A stretch of 64,000 nucleotides of DNA from Pseudomonas sp. Q2-TVG4-2 (GTDB taxonomy: Bacteria; Pseudomonadota; Gammaproteobacteria; Pseudomonadales; Pseudomonadaceae). Position 1 is the stretch's first letter; the number at the start of each line of letters is the position of its first letter. The notes under the pieces are model-generated. The model had not been told where the DNA came from. It made no database searches and worked only from the letters and a program-made list of their open reading frames with translations. Where the stretch lies: NCBI RefSeq assembly GCF_013620795.1, contig NZ_LGLW01000005.1, positions 310,001 through 374,000 of the forward strand. The letters are read 5' to 3'. Shown here piece after piece: positions 1-9,236 of the stretch. Made by a program: the position numbers and the translations under genes.

Positions 1-1338
1 CTTGCCGAGGGTTTCGGGGTCATAGCTGCAACGCAGCTCGACCACGTTGCCTTCGGCATCCTTGATTGCCTCGTCGGCACGGATCACGTAGCTGCCACGC
101 AGACGAACCTCACCGTTAGGCTCTAGGCGCTTGAATCCCTTCGGCGGGTTCTCCTCGTAATCTCCGGCGTCGATATAGATCTCGCGTGAGAACGGCAACT
201 GGCGCGCCCCCATGTCCTGCTTCGGATGGCGAGGCAGCTCGAGGTTTTCTATTTGGCTTTCAGGATAGTTGGTGATGACGACTTTCAGCGGCTTGAGGAC
301 GCACATGGCACGTGGCGCATTGGCGTCCAGGTCCTCGCGAATCGCGAATTCGAGCATGCCGATATCAACCACGCCGCCCGCGCGGTTCACCCCGATCATG
401 TCGCAGAAGGTACGGATCGACGCCGGCGTGTATCCGCGCCGGCGATAGCCGCTGAGCGTCGACATCCGCGGGTCGTCCCAACCACCGACGTGCTTTTCAT
501 CGACCAGCTGCTTGAGCTTGCGCTTGCTGGTGATGGTGTAGTTCAAGTTGAGGCGGGCGAACTCATACTGACGCGGGCGCGCCGGAACCGGCAGGTTTTC
601 GAGGAACCACTCGTAGAGCGGACGGTGATCTTCAAACTCCAGGGTACAAATCGAATGAGTGATGCCTTCGATGGCATCCGACTGGCCATGGGTGAAATCG
701 TAACTCGGGTAGATGCACCAGTCATTGCCGGTCTGATGGTGATGCGCATGGCGGATTCGATAGAGAATCGGGTCGCGCAGGTTCATGTTCGGTGAGGCCA
801 TGTCGATCTTCGCGCGTAACGCCTTGGCACCGTCAGGAAATTCGCCGGCCTTCATCCGAGCGAACAGGTCCAGGTTTTCTTCCACCGAGCGATCCCGGAA
901 CGGGCTGTTCTTACCCGGCTCGGTCAGACTGCCGCGGTACTCCCGAGCCTGCTCTGACGTCAGGTCGCAGACGTAGGCCTTGCCAGCCTTGATCAGTTCG
1001 ATGGCCCAATCATGCAGCTGGGCGAAATAGTTGGAGGCGTAGCGTTCCTCGCCCGCCCACTGGAAACCGAGCCACTGGACGTCGCTCTTGATGGCATCGA
1101 TGTATTCCTGATCTTCTTTCGCCGGGTTGGTGTCGTCGAAGCGGAGGTTGCACTCGCCACCGAACTCCTGGGCCAGACCGAAATTCAGGCAAATCGACTT
1201 GGCATGGCCGATATGCAGGTAACCATTGGGCTCGGGCGGAAAGCGCGTGACGATCTTGGCATGCTTGCCGGATTCCAGGTCGGCCTGGACGATCGGGCGG
1301 AGAAAATTGGTGGCTGCGGTAGTCTCAGGCTTGCTCAT
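1..1338 (-). CDS. glnS: Glutaminyl-tRNA synthetase, 3' end missing (window edge)
   Basis: Class I aminoacyl-tRNA synthetase that charges tRNA-Gln with glutamine in the cytosol. The frame starts at an ATG at 1338 and runs to base 1 without a stop, giving 446 residues against about 555 for the family, so roughly the last 110 residues (most of the anticodon-binding beta-barrel) lie outside the window. The class I signature HIGH is at residues 43-46 after FPPEPNG, and a KMSKS-like loop reads TSKRK near residue 270, matching the degenerate MSKRK loop of GlnS. Upstream lies the divergently read ppiB, about 200 bases away. The identification is firm; the only defect is truncation by the window. Confidence 0.97.
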   Translation of the reverse strand, partial: MSKPETTAATNFLRPIVQADLESGKHAKIVTRFPPEPNGYLHIGHAKSICLNFGLAQEFGGECNLRFDDTNPAKEDQEYIDAIKSDVQWLGFQWAGEERYASNYFAQLHDWAIELIKAGKAYVCDLTSEQAREYRGSLTEPGKNSPFRDRSVEENLDLFARMKAGEFPDGAKALRAKIDMASPNMNLRDPILYRIRHAHHHQTGNDWCIYPSYDFTHGQSDAIEGITHSICTLEFEDHRPLYEWFLENLPVPARPRQYEFARLNLNYTITSKRKLKQLVDEKHVGGWDDPRMSTLSGYRRRGYTPASIRTFCDMIGVNRAGGVVDIGMLEFAIREDLDANAPRAMCVLKPLKVVITNYPESQIENLELPRHPKQDMGARQLPFSREIYIDAGDYEENPPKGFKRLEPNGEVRLRGSYVIRADEAIKDAEGNVVELRCSYDPETLGK

Positions 1339-1539
1339 GGTGTCCTTAACGATCTGCGAGTGCGCGCCTCAGGGTAGGCCCGCCAAATCAAAGCGCTTAT
1401 GATAGCGGACCCGTCAACCCCCTGACAGAGCAAAGCGCCCGGCTGCGCAACGCACTGCGGCAGCGACGTTCATCCTCGCTATCGCGCCGGCCACGCTGTC
1501 GCGACACGACTTCTACCTTTTCTCATAAGGAAGGCCTCA

Positions 1540-2034
1540 ATGATCAAGCTGCATACCAATCATGGCGTCATTACCGTCAAGTTGTTCGAAGACAAGGCCC
1601 CGGAAACCACCGCCAACTTCAAGGAATACGTGAAGAGCGGCCACTACGACGGCACGATCTTCCATCGCGTGATCAGTAACTTCATGGTCCAGGGCGGCGG
1701 CTTCGAGCCCGGCATGAAGCAGAAAGCCACCCGCGCCCAGATCAAAAACGAAGCCAACAATGGCCTTTCCAATAAGACCGGCACTTTGGCCATGGCACGC
1801 ACCATGGAGCCGCACTCGGCATCCGCCCAGTTCTTTATCAACGTCAAGGACAACGATTTCCTCGACCACACCGCGCCGACCGTCCAAGGCTGGGGCTACG
1901 CCGTGTTCGGCGAAGTGGTCGAAGGCATGGACGTGGTCGAAAAAATCAAAGGCGTGCCCACCACTATGAAGTCCGGCCATCAGGACGTCCCAGTAGAAGA
2001 TGTGGTTATCGAGAAAGCCGAGATCGTCGAGTAA
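1540..2034 (+). CDS. ppiB: Peptidyl-prolyl cis-trans isomerase B (cyclophilin)
   Basis: Single-domain cytoplasmic cyclophilin of 164 residues that isomerises X-Pro bonds during protein folding. It begins with the classic MIKLHTNHG strand and has the FHRVI and FMVQGG motifs of the cyclophilin active site, the SASAQFFIN stretch and the [15 protein letters not shown] strand near the C terminus. There is no signal peptide, which favours PpiB over periplasmic PpiA. A good ribosome site (AAGGAAGG) precedes the ATG. lpxH follows after only five bases, so the two are probably co-transcribed, although a terminator-like hairpin sits inside the start of lpxH. Confidence 0.96.
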   Translation: MIKLHTNHGVITVKLFEDKAPETTANFKEYVKSGHYDGTIFHRVISNFMVQGGGFEPGMKQKATRAQIKNEANNGLSNKTGTLAMARTMEPHSASAQFFINVKDNDFLDHTAPTVQGWGYAVFGEVVEGMDVVEKIKGVPTTMKSGHQDVPVEDVVIEKAEIVE

Positions 2035-2039
2035 CCGTA

Positions 2040-2762
2040 TTGATTCTGCTGATTTCTGATCTGCATCTAGAGGAAAAACGCCCGGACATTACCCGGGCGT
2101 TTCTTCGTTTTCTCGAGACTCGAGCGATCCAGGCCGAGGCGCTTTACATCCTCGGAGATTTCTTCGAGGTTTGGGTCGGCGATGACGGCATGACACCCTA
2201 TCAGCACGAAATAGCCGGAGCGCTGAAAGCGCTAAGTCAACGTGGAACCCGTATCTACCTGATGCATGGCAACCGCGATTTCATGGTCGGTAAAGCATTC
2301 TGTCGCGAGGCAGGATGTACGCTTCTGGCCGATCCGCATATCGCACAGCTAGCCGGCGAGCGGGTATTGCTGATGCACGGCGACAGCCTGTGCACCCGAG
2401 ACGAAGGCTATATGCGGCTACGGCGCTGGCTGCGTAACCCGATCAGTCTGTTCATCCTGCACAACCTCTCCCTCGCCAAGCGTCAGAAATTGGCCCAGAA
2501 GCTGCGATCGAGCAGCAAGGAAGAGACGCGGATGAAAGCCAGCGATATCGTCGACGTTACGCCCGACGAAGTGGCCCGGGTCATGCAACGCTACAACGTC
2601 CGTACACTGGTTCACGGTCATACCCACCGTCCCGCCACGCATTCGCTGCAGATCGATGGGCAACCCGCCAGGCGCATCGTATTGGGTGATTGGGATCGCC
2701 AAGGCTGGGCCTTGCAGGTCGACGAAGCTGGCTTTCATCAGGCGCCGTTCGACCTTAGCTGA
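2040..2762 (+). CDS. lpxH: UDP-2,3-diacylglucosamine diphosphatase
   Basis: Peripheral membrane calcineurin-like phosphoesterase of 240 residues. It cleaves UDP-2,3-diacylglucosamine to lipid X and UMP in lipid A synthesis. The dinuclear metal site is intact: SDLH (D7, H9), GDFFEVW (D40), HGNRD (N78), MHGD (H113) and GHTH (H194, H196). The start is a TTG five bases after the ppiB stop; the SDLH motif begins only six codons later, so no later start is possible. The ribosome site is poor, suggesting coupling to ppiB translation. Codons 13 to 22 overlap a terminator-like hairpin (see separate entry). Confidence 0.95.
   Translation: MILLISDLHLEEKRPDITRAFLRFLETRAIQAEALYILGDFFEVWVGDDGMTPYQHEIAGALKALSQRGTRIYLMHGNRDFMVGKAFCREAGCTLLADPHIAQLAGERVLLMHGDSLCTRDEGYMRLRRWLRNPISLFILHNLSLAKRQKLAQKLRSSSKEETRMKASDIVDVTPDEVARVMQRYNVRTLVHGHTHRPATHSLQIDGQPARRIVLGDWDRQGWALQVDEAGFHQAPFDLS
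2073..2114 (+). terminator. Terminator-like hairpin inside the start of lpxH
   Basis: Perfect 10-bp arms, AAACGCCCGG at 2076-2085 and CCGGGCGTTT at 2093-2102, enclose a 7-base loop and are followed by a T-rich tract (TTTCTTCGTTTTCT). This has the form of an intrinsic terminator on the plus strand. It lies within the lpxH reading frame just after its start, so it could end a share of ppiB transcripts and attenuate lpxH. Translating ribosomes would be expected to disrupt it. Function is inferred from shape only. Confidence 0.5.
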
Positions 2763-2766
2763 TAGA

Positions 2767-3372
2767 TCAGGCGGCGCTCGGTACGCCGCTGTGAAAGCGA
2801 AACTCGCTATCGGGGCTTTCGATCAGCTCGCGTTCACGTTCACGCACCCGAACGATGGTCTCATCGATATCCGCCACATCCCCATAGAGATACGCCAGCT
2901 TCAGATAATCCTGAAAGTGCCTCGCCTCGGATTTCAGCAGGCCGTGGTAGAACTTGCTCAGCTCTTCGTCCAGATGTGGCACCAGCATCGCAAAACGCTC
3001 GCAGGAACGCGCCTCGATAAAGGCTCCGATCACCAGTGTATCGGTGAGCCGATAGGGCTCATGGTTACGCACCAATTCCCGCAAGCCAGCGGCGTAACGT
3101 GATGAGCCGATGTTACGCAGGCCAATCTCACGCTTGCGGATGATCGATAACACCTGTTCGAAATGCCGCAGCTCTTCCCGGGCCAGACGCGACATTTTGT
3201 TCTGCAGGTCGGGCTTGTCGATATACCTGAACATCAGCTGGAAGGCCGCGCCTGCAGCCTTTTTCTCGCAATTGCCGTGATCGATGAGCATCACGTCCTG
3301 ATTTTGCAGCGCAGCGTCGACCCACGCAGCGGGTGTGGCACAGCCAAGAAATTCATTCAATTCGGGAAGCAT
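2767..3372 (-). CDS. miaE: tRNA-(ms2io6A) hydroxylase
   Basis: Non-haem di-iron monooxygenase of about 201 residues that hydroxylates the isopentenyl group of ms2i6A at tRNA position 37. Ferritin-like carboxylate and histidine ligands are visible as EELRHFEQV and, near the C terminus, KSEARHFQDYL, with further acidic residues in GAFIEARSCERF. The open frame extends upstream to 3423, but the family begins close to LPELNEFLG, so the ATG at 3372 is preferred; this also matches the usual MiaE length. It converges on lpxH with only four bases between the stops. Family assignment is strong; the start is less certain. Confidence 0.9.
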   Translation of the reverse strand: MLPELNEFLGCATPAAWVDAALQNQDVMLIDHGNCEKKAAGAAFQLMFRYIDKPDLQNKMSRLAREELRHFEQVLSIIRKREIGLRNIGSSRYAAGLRELVRNHEPYRLTDTLVIGAFIEARSCERFAMLVPHLDEELSKFYHGLLKSEARHFQDYLKLAYLYGDVADIDETIVRVRERERELIESPDSEFRFHSGVPSAA

Positions 3373-3546
3373 GGTGAGGTCGTATTCGCAAAATAAGGTG
3401 AACGGCAGTGGATACCGACTCAATGCCGCGGACGGCGCATTATACGAAGCATGCTCTCCACGGCCAGTGCTGGTTGGCCTGAGTCAGACCCAGAAGGGTT
3501 CCCTTGGCTATAGTGAAGTCATACGAAACCGCAAGCGGAGCCGATC

Positions 3547-4407
3547 ATGCAAGCCATTCGCTGTATTCTCGTAGTAATCGATCCAAAGCTGCCTGAAAAC
3601 CTGGCACTGAAGCGGGCGCGCCTGATCGCTAGCGTCAGCCAGACACAACTGCGCCTGCTGGTTTGCGACGGTAAGCATGATCACCGCGACTACCTCGCCA
3701 AGCTTCGTGCGGAGCTGGAGAACCAGGGGCATACCGTAGCCACCCAACAAGCCTGGCACGACAATCTTCACCAGACGATTATCGCGGTACAGCAAGCCGA
3801 AGGCTGTGGCCTGGTGATTAAACAGCACGTCGCCGATAACCCGCTGAGGCGCACATTGCTGACTCCGGACGATTGGAAACTACTGCGTTATTGCCCCTGC
3901 CCCGTGCTGATGGTCAAGACCGAAGCGCCCTGGACTGGCGGTACGGTGCTCGCGGCTGTCGATGTAGGCAACGCAGATCTCGAACACCGCACGCTCCACG
4001 CCAGCATCGTTAATCATGGCTACGAAATCGCCTCGCTAGCCGAGGGCAGCCTGCATGTCATCAGCGCCCATCCCTCAGCCATGCTTTCAGCCGCGGACCC
4101 CGCTTTCCAACTGAAGGAAACCATCGAAGCGCGCTATCGAGATGCCTGCAAACAGTTCCAGACCGACTTCGATATTCCAGGTAGCCATCTACACATCGAA
4201 GAGGGTCCGGCAGATGCCCTGATCCCCCGCGTCTGCCATCAACTACAGGCGGTTGTTACGGTCATCGGCACGGTCGCCCGCACTGGCTTCTCAGGCGCAC
4301 TGATGGGCAATACCGCCGAAGTGGTGCTCGATGCCCTGGAAAGCGACGTCTTGGTATTGAAACCGGACGGCATTATCGAACATCTGGAGGATCTGGCACG
4401 CCGTTAG
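3547..4407 (+). CDS. uspE: Tandem universal stress protein (UspE-like)
   Basis: Cytoplasmic protein of 286 residues with two Usp domains in tandem, the architecture of UspE. The first half opens with IRCILVVIDP and ends PCPVLMVK; the second opens with VLAAVDVGN and ends with VIGTVARTG followed by GALMGNTAEVVL and DVLVLKP, which resembles the G-2x-G-9x-G(S/T) nucleotide-binding signature of Usp domains. Such proteins accumulate in stasis, oxygen limitation or envelope stress. A TATAGT hexamer at about 3509, close to the gene, could be its -10 element. It is a single-gene unit. The specific stress it serves cannot be read from the sequence. Confidence 0.88.
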   Translation: MQAIRCILVVIDPKLPENLALKRARLIASVSQTQLRLLVCDGKHDHRDYLAKLRAELENQGHTVATQQAWHDNLHQTIIAVQQAEGCGLVIKQHVADNPLRRTLLTPDDWKLLRYCPCPVLMVKTEAPWTGGTVLAAVDVGNADLEHRTLHASIVNHGYEIASLAEGSLHVISAHPSAMLSAADPAFQLKETIEARYRDACKQFQTDFDIPGSHLHIEEGPADALIPRVCHQLQAVVTVIGTVARTGFSGALMGNTAEVVLDALESDVLVLKPDGIIEHLEDLARR

Positions 4408-4462
4408 CGGCATGGATGGCGCCAGCAGCAGCCGGACGCATGCCGCTACTGCTTGTGCCAAG

Positions 4463-4930
4463 CTAGCCGTTGGTTTCGCTCGGAAACCCTGGCGCGATGT
4501 AGCGCTGGTAATGCGCTTCTGACAGAAGAAAGAATTCCCGGTCGATGGCGTCACGAAGCTCGGGTAGAGACCAGTCACGGAATTCGGGAAGCAAAACGAC
4601 GCCGTACGCCTCGAGCTGTTGAATAACCCGCGCGCCACGAGCGATAAGGTGATAGGCCCAGCAGTACGGCGACTGGTCCGCGACAAAGCGAATCTGCCGG
4701 CTTTCCAACTGGCGGCGCAACAGTTCCGCGTCGAAGATATCCAGCTTCGCAGCCATTACCTGCGCCAGCAGTAGCTCCAGCCTCAGCCAGACGGCGCGCT
4801 TGCCCTCCTCGCCATAAGCATTCCAGTTCACCACTTCATGGTGGAAACGCTTGCAGCCGCGGCAGACGAGATCACCGTAAACGGTGGAACAGAGGCCCAC
4901 ACAAGGAGTTTTGATGCGCTGATTGGACAT
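4463..4930 (-). CDS. DUF1289 family protein
   Basis: Protein of 155 residues. The N-terminal 45 residues carry the cysteine motif of DUF1289 (CVGLCS, then DLVCRGCKR), which looks like a small metal-binding or iron-sulfur element, followed by helical sequence rich in Leu, Arg and Glu. Most DUF1289 proteins are only 60 to 80 residues long, so the remaining hundred or so residues form an extra C-terminal region without a family I can name. No signal peptide or membrane segment. It faces uspE tail to tail with a 55-base gap. Function unknown. Confidence 0.75.
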   Translation of the reverse strand: MSNQRIKTPCVGLCSTVYGDLVCRGCKRFHHEVVNWNAYGEEGKRAVWLRLELLLAQVMAAKLDIFDAELLRRQLESRQIRFVADQSPYCWAYHLIARGARVIQQLEAYGVVLLPEFRDWSLPELRDAIDREFFLLSEAHYQRYIAPGFPSETNG

Positions 4931-5106
4931 AACGGGCGGTGAATCGAAGGACAGCGCCGCATCTTAGACTTTTGTCCAAGCCGGGTCACGGAAGAATCCA
5001 CCCAGAAGCCCGCTCCTGGTTGCGCAGCCCGGGCCGCGCGGGGCGCCGAGATCTTTTCGAGAGGGCTTGCAGGAACCAGCCGAATTCGCTCGCCACGGCG
5101 TTTCAC

Positions 5107-5135
5107 TTAACTTTACGGGTCCGTTCCAGTAGAAT
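5107..5135 (+). promoter_or_regulatory. Candidate sigma-70 promoter of acnB
   Basis: TTAACT (5107-5112) and TAGAAT (5130-5135) are separated by 17 bases, four and five matches to the -35 and -10 consensus. Transcription would begin near 5142, about 185 bases before the acnB start, which puts the whole palindromic region 5161-5280 in the 5' leader. Confidence 0.4.
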
Positions 5136-5160
5136 CAGCCCGCCGTTTTAGGCGCCACAA

Positions 5161-5280
5161 TCCGCAAGAAGCTGTTTTCAAAGCGTCACGAGCACAGTTG
5201 ACCGGCTACCTAACGGGTGCGCAGATCCCTCTAACCTGCGCACCCGTCACCGGCGTAAAACTTTGAAAACAGCTTCCGGA
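5161..5280 (+). repeat. Long nested palindrome in the acnB leader
   Basis: Outer arms GAAGCTGTTTTCAAAG (5168-5183) and CTTTGAAAACAGCTTC (5261-5276) are perfect 16-bp complements, extended by TCCG/CGGA across a three-base bulge. A second perfect 12-bp pair, ACGGGTGCGCAG (5213-5224) and CTGCGCACCCGT (5236-5247), closes an 11-base loop. The RNA could fold as one long two-part hairpin. It lies between the candidate promoter and the acnB ribosome site. There is no T-run, so it is not a simple terminator; a structured leader or a small MITE-like insertion are both possible. Confidence 0.8.
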
Positions 5281-5327
5281 TGTGCGTCCCGAGACACCCA
5301 AGGGACCAATGATGAGGGTATAAAACT

Positions 5328-7937
5328 GTGCTTGAAGCCTATCGCAAACACGTAGAAGAGCGTGCCGCCCAGGGCGTCGTGCCCCAGCCGCTGAACGCCG
5401 AGCAGACCGCAGGCCTGGTCGAACTTCTGAAGAACCCGCCAGCTGGCGAAGAACAATTTCTCCTCGACCTGATCACTAACCGCGTTCCGGCGGGCGTGGA
5501 TGAAGCCGCCTACGTCAAGGCTGGCTTCCTCGCTGCCATCGCCAAGGGCGAAGCTACCTCGCCACTGATCAGCAAGCAGCACGCCGTAGAGCTACTAGGC
5601 ACCATGCAGGGCGGTTACAACATCGTCACGCTGGTCGATCTTCTGGACAGCCCGGAACTGTCCGATACCACCACGGAACAACTCAAGCACACCTTGCTGA
5701 TGTTCGATGCCTTCCATGACGTAGCCGAGAAAGCTAAGGCCGGCAATGCCAATGCCAAAGCCGTCCTGCAGTCCTGGGCCGAAGGCGAGTGGTTCAAGAA
5801 TCGCGCCCCGGTAGCAGAGAAAGTCACCCTGACCGTATTCAAGGTCACTGGCGAAACCAACACCGACGACTTGTCCCCCGCGCCTGATGCCTGGTCGCGC
5901 CCGGACATCCCGCTGCACGCCCTGGCCATGCTGAAAATGGCGCGCGATGGCATCAACCCCGACGTACCTGGCTCGGTTGGCCCGCTCAAGCAAATGGAAG
6001 AGCTAAAAACCAAAGGCTTCCCGGTTGCCTACGTTGGTGATGTGGTCGGTACCGGCTCGTCGCGCAAATCCGCCACCAACTCGGTGCTGTGGTTCTTCGG
6101 CGATGACATCCCGAACGTACCGAACAAGCGCGCTGGCGGCTTCTGCTTCGGCACCAAAATCGCGCCTATCTTCTACAACACCATGGAAGACGCCGGTGCC
6201 CTGCCGATCGAGTTCGATTGCTCCGATCTGGCCATGGGCGACGTGATCGATGTTTACCCGTACAAGGGCGAAGTCCGCCGCCATGGTAGCGATGAGCTGG
6301 TCACCACTTTCCAGCTGAAAACCGACGTCCTGCTCGATGAAGTTCGCGCCGGCGGCCGTATTCCGCTGATCATCGGTCGCGGCCTGACCGAAAAAGCACG
6401 TGCCGAACTGGGCATGGGCCCGTCCGATCTGTTCAAGAAGCCGGAAGCACCTGCCGAGAGCAACAAGGGCTTCACGCTCGCGCAGAAGATGGTCGGTCGC
6501 GCCTGCGGCCTCCCGGAAGGCAAAGGCGTCCGTCCGGGCACCTACTGCGAGCCGAAGATGACCACCGTCGGCTCGCAGGACACTACTGGCCCGATGACCC
6601 GTGACGAGCTGAAAGACCTGGCTTGCCTGGGCTTCTCAGCTGACCTGGTAATGCAGTCGTTCTGCCACACCGCGGCCTACCCGAAGCCGATCGATGTCAC
6701 CACCCACCACACCCTGCCGGACTTCATCATGACCCGTGGCGGTGTTTCCCTGCGTCCGGGTGACGGCATCATCCACAGCTGGCTGAACCGCATGCTGCTG
6801 CCGGACACCGTCGGTACCGGTGGTGACTCGCACACCCGCTTCCCGATGGGCATCTCATTCCCGGCCGGTTCCGGTCTGGTTGCCTTCGCTGCTGCTACCG
6901 GCGTAATGCCGCTGGATATGCCGGAGTCGGTACTGGTTCGCTTCAAGGGCAAGATGAAGCCTGGCATCACGCTGCGCGATCTGGTTCATGCGATCCCCTA
7001 CTACGCCATCCAGAAAGGCCTGCTAACTGTCGAGAAGAAAGGCAAGAAGAACATCTTCTCCGGCCGCATCCTCGAAATCGAAGGTCTGAACGATTTGACG
7101 GTCGAGCAAGCGTTCGAGCTGTCAGACGCGTCTGCCGAGCGCTCCGCTGCGGGGTGCACCATCAAGCTCCCAGAAGCGGCGATTGCCGAGTACCTGCAAT
7201 CGAACATCACGCTGCTGCGCTGGATGATCAACGAAGGCTACGGCGATGCCCGCACCCTGGAGCGTCGCGCTCAGGCAATGGAAGCCTGGCTGGCCAAGCC
7301 GGAGCTGCTGGCTGCCGATGCTGATGCCGAGTACGCCGAAGTTATCGAAATCGATCTGTCCGAAGTCACCGAGCCGGTTCTCTGCGCGCCGAATGACCCG
7401 GACGATGCTCGTCTTCTCTCGAGCGTTCAGGGCGAGAAGATCGACGAAGTCTTCATCGGTTCGTGCATGACCAACATCGGTCACTTCCGCGCCGCCGGTA
7501 AGCTGCTGGACAAAGTGGAAGGCGCCCTGCCGACCCGCCTGTGGCTGTCACCGCCGACCAAGATGGATCAGCATCAGCTGACCGAGGAAGGCTACTACGG
7601 TATTTACGGCCGCGCCGGTGCGCGCCTGGAAATGCCGGGCTGCTCGCTGTGCATGGGTAACCAGGCACGCGTGGAAACCGGCTCGACGGTGGTCTCCACC
7701 TCGACCCGTAACTTCCCCAACCGCTTGGGCGATGCAACCAACGTGTACCTGGCTTCTGCCGAGCTGGCAGCAGTCGCTTCGATTATCGGCCGCCTACCGA
7801 CCGTCGAGGAGTACATGGTCTACGCCGCACAGATCGATACCATGGCAGCGGACGTCTACCGCTACCTGAGCTTCGATCAGATCGCTGAGTTCCGCGAGTC
7901 CGCGGCCAACGCCAAGATCGACGTGGTTGCTGTTTGA
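5328..7937 (+). CDS. acnB: Aconitate hydratase B
   Basis: Bifunctional AcnB of 869 residues, the main TCA-cycle aconitase interconverting citrate and isocitrate, and also able to hydrate 2-methyl-cis-aconitate. The N-terminal HEAT-like domain is followed by the swivelling domain ([17 protein letters not shown] region near residue 240) and the catalytic domains. The [4Fe-4S] ligands are C713 (GSCMTN), C772 and C775 (PGCSLCMGN), spaced as in E. coli AcnB. The start is GTG, with GATGAGGG about ten bases upstream. It is a single-gene unit with its own leader palindrome and a strong terminator. AcnB could supply the final hydration step to the prp pathway encoded further along. Confidence 0.98.
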   Translation: MLEAYRKHVEERAAQGVVPQPLNAEQTAGLVELLKNPPAGEEQFLLDLITNRVPAGVDEAAYVKAGFLAAIAKGEATSPLISKQHAVELLGTMQGGYNIVTLVDLLDSPELSDTTTEQLKHTLLMFDAFHDVAEKAKAGNANAKAVLQSWAEGEWFKNRAPVAEKVTLTVFKVTGETNTDDLSPAPDAWSRPDIPLHALAMLKMARDGINPDVPGSVGPLKQMEELKTKGFPVAYVGDVVGTGSSRKSATNSVLWFFGDDIPNVPNKRAGGFCFGTKIAPIFYNTMEDAGALPIEFDCSDLAMGDVIDVYPYKGEVRRHGSDELVTTFQLKTDVLLDEVRAGGRIPLIIGRGLTEKARAELGMGPSDLFKKPEAPAESNKGFTLAQKMVGRACGLPEGKGVRPGTYCEPKMTTVGSQDTTGPMTRDELKDLACLGFSADLVMQSFCHTAAYPKPIDVTTHHTLPDFIMTRGGVSLRPGDGIIHSWLNRMLLPDTVGTGGDSHTRFPMGISFPAGSGLVAFAAATGVMPLDMPESVLVRFKGKMKPGITLRDLVHAIPYYAIQKGLLTVEKKGKKNIFSGRILEIEGLNDLTVEQAFELSDASAERSAAGCTIKLPEAAIAEYLQSNITLLRWMINEGYGDARTLERRAQAMEAWLAKPELLAADADAEYAEVIEIDLSEVTEPVLCAPNDPDDARLLSSVQGEKIDEVFIGSCMTNIGHFRAAGKLLDKVEGALPTRLWLSPPTKMDQHQLTEEGYYGIYGRAGARLEMPGCSLCMGNQARVETGSTVVSTSTRNFPNRLGDATNVYLASAELAAVASIIGRLPTVEEYMVYAAQIDTMAADVYRYLSFDQIAEFRESAANAKIDVVAV

Positions 7938-7952
7938 TACTTTAGCGCTCCA

Positions 7953-7984
7953 ATGAAAAAGCCCGCTTCGGCGGGCTTTTTCAT
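7953..7984. terminator. Intrinsic terminator after acnB
   Basis: Perfect 14-bp arms around a TTCG tetraloop, with A-run and T-run on either side (GCCCGC / GCGGGC core). The symmetry makes it usable in both directions; it ends acnB and could stop any readthrough past oprF. Confidence 0.93.
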
Positions 7985-8101
7985 GCCTGACTTTTCATCA
8001 GGCGAGGCCGTATAGGCGAGGCATCCTGATAGTCAGCGCCCCTGATCACCAAGCGCAACGCTCAACGCTCAACGCTCCGCAATTAAAAGTGCTGGGCGAA
8101 A

Positions 8102-8126
8102 AAAAGCCCGGCACTGCCGGGCTTTT
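8102..8126 (-). terminator. Intrinsic terminator of oprF
   Basis: Twelve-base complementary arms (AAAAGCCCGGCA and TGCCGGGCTTTT) lie just downstream of the oprF stop, with a seven-base T-run when read on the minus strand. Confidence 0.9.
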
Positions 8127-8144
8127 CTTGAAACAAGGTACGAA

Positions 8145-9137
8145 TTAACGAACCTGTGCTTCGACCTCTGCTTCTACGCGGCGGTTGATCTGACGGCCTT
8201 CCTCGGTGCTGTTGTCAGCTACCGGGCGGGCTTCGCCGTAACCGACCGAATCGACGCGCTGGCTCTCGACGCCGTACTGGTTGACCAGCACTTCACGAAC
8301 AGCCTGGGCACGACGTTCGGACAGACGCTGGTTGTACTGATCAGTGCCCACCGAGTCGGTGTGACCTTCAACAGTGGTGCTGGTCTGCGGATACTGCTGC
8401 ATGAAGTCAGCCAGGTTCTTAATATCGCTATAGCTCTCTTCGCGAACGCGCGCCTTGTCGAAATCGAACTTGACGTCCAGCTCAACACGGACCAGCTCCG
8501 GCTCTGGTTCTGGCTCGGTATCAACGATCGGAGCCGGTGCTGGCTCCGGAGTCGGCTCAACCTGCGCGACCTGCTGCTGTGCGCCGCCGCCGAAATTCAG
8601 GCCGACACCTACCCCAGCCATCCACTCGCTGTCGCCGGCATCAATGTTATGCATGCCATCAACGCTGGCTTTGGCGAAGAAGTTTTCGGTGAAGTAGTAC
8701 TTCAGGCCCGCACCAATGTTCGCAAAGGTGCTGTGGTCACGGCCGCTACGTGCAGCCTGACCGATGCTCTGATGAGCCATACCGGCAGAAACGTATGGAC
8801 GCAGACCTACGCCCGGCTGACCGAAGTGGTAGGCCGCATCAAGTGAAGTCAGGTTGCCCTTGATGTTCTTATGTCCGCCGCCCGCTACAGGTTCGTCCGA
8901 AGTGACGTCATGGTATTCACCATAGGACAGACCCAGGGAGACGTCGTCGGTGAGAAAATAGCTGGCGCCAGCGCCATAGAGCTCGCCTTCATCTTCGAAG
9001 CCACGGGAGCTGTCGGAGAAGTAGTGCTTGCCGAACGCCTCCACCTCTACAGCGCCCTGACCCTGGGCGAGCGCGCTAAAAGAAGTGGCTGCAACCAAGG
9101 AGCTAATTACAACGCCTAAGGTGTTTTTAAGTTTCAT
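8145..9137 (-). CDS. oprF: Major outer membrane porin OprF (OmpA family)
   Basis: Outer membrane protein of 330 residues. A signal peptide ends near residue 24 (FSALAQG). The N-terminal half is an eight-stranded barrel domain with alternating aromatic strands, a Pro/Glu-rich linker follows (PTPEPAPAP near 195-215), and the C-terminal OmpA domain binds peptidoglycan (TTVEGHTDSVG, NQRLSERRA, GYGEARP). It gives non-specific diffusion and anchors the outer membrane. I see no cysteine anywhere, whereas P. aeruginosa OprF has two disulfide pairs in this linker region. sigX lies immediately upstream on the same strand, the usual Pseudomonas order, with SigX contributing to oprF transcription. Terminator at 8102-8126. 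Confidence 0.97.
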   Translation of the reverse strand: MKLKNTLGVVISSLVAATSFSALAQGQGAVEVEAFGKHYFSDSSRGFEDEGELYGAGASYFLTDDVSLGLSYGEYHDVTSDEPVAGGGHKNIKGNLTSLDAAYHFGQPGVGLRPYVSAGMAHQSIGQAARSGRDHSTFANIGAGLKYYFTENFFAKASVDGMHNIDAGDSEWMAGVGVGLNFGGGAQQQVAQVEPTPEPAPAPIVDTEPEPEPELVRVELDVKFDFDKARVREESYSDIKNLADFMQQYPQTSTTVEGHTDSVGTDQYNQRLSERRAQAVREVLVNQYGVESQRVDSVGYGEARPVADNSTEEGRQINRRVEAEVEAQVR

Positions 9138-9236
9138 CCGTAAATCCCCATCTGGTGGTGAGTATCAGAACAATCTAAGGAAACCGGCTGTCTATAGGCC
9201 AAGCTGTTTCGCTACCAGTAAGACAACTTGTTGCCG

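Noticed and set aside
8057..8077. Three tandem copies of AACGCTC between acnB and oprF
   Set aside because: Too short and few to be a meaningful repeat array; could be slippage. Noted only as a local curiosity between two terminators.
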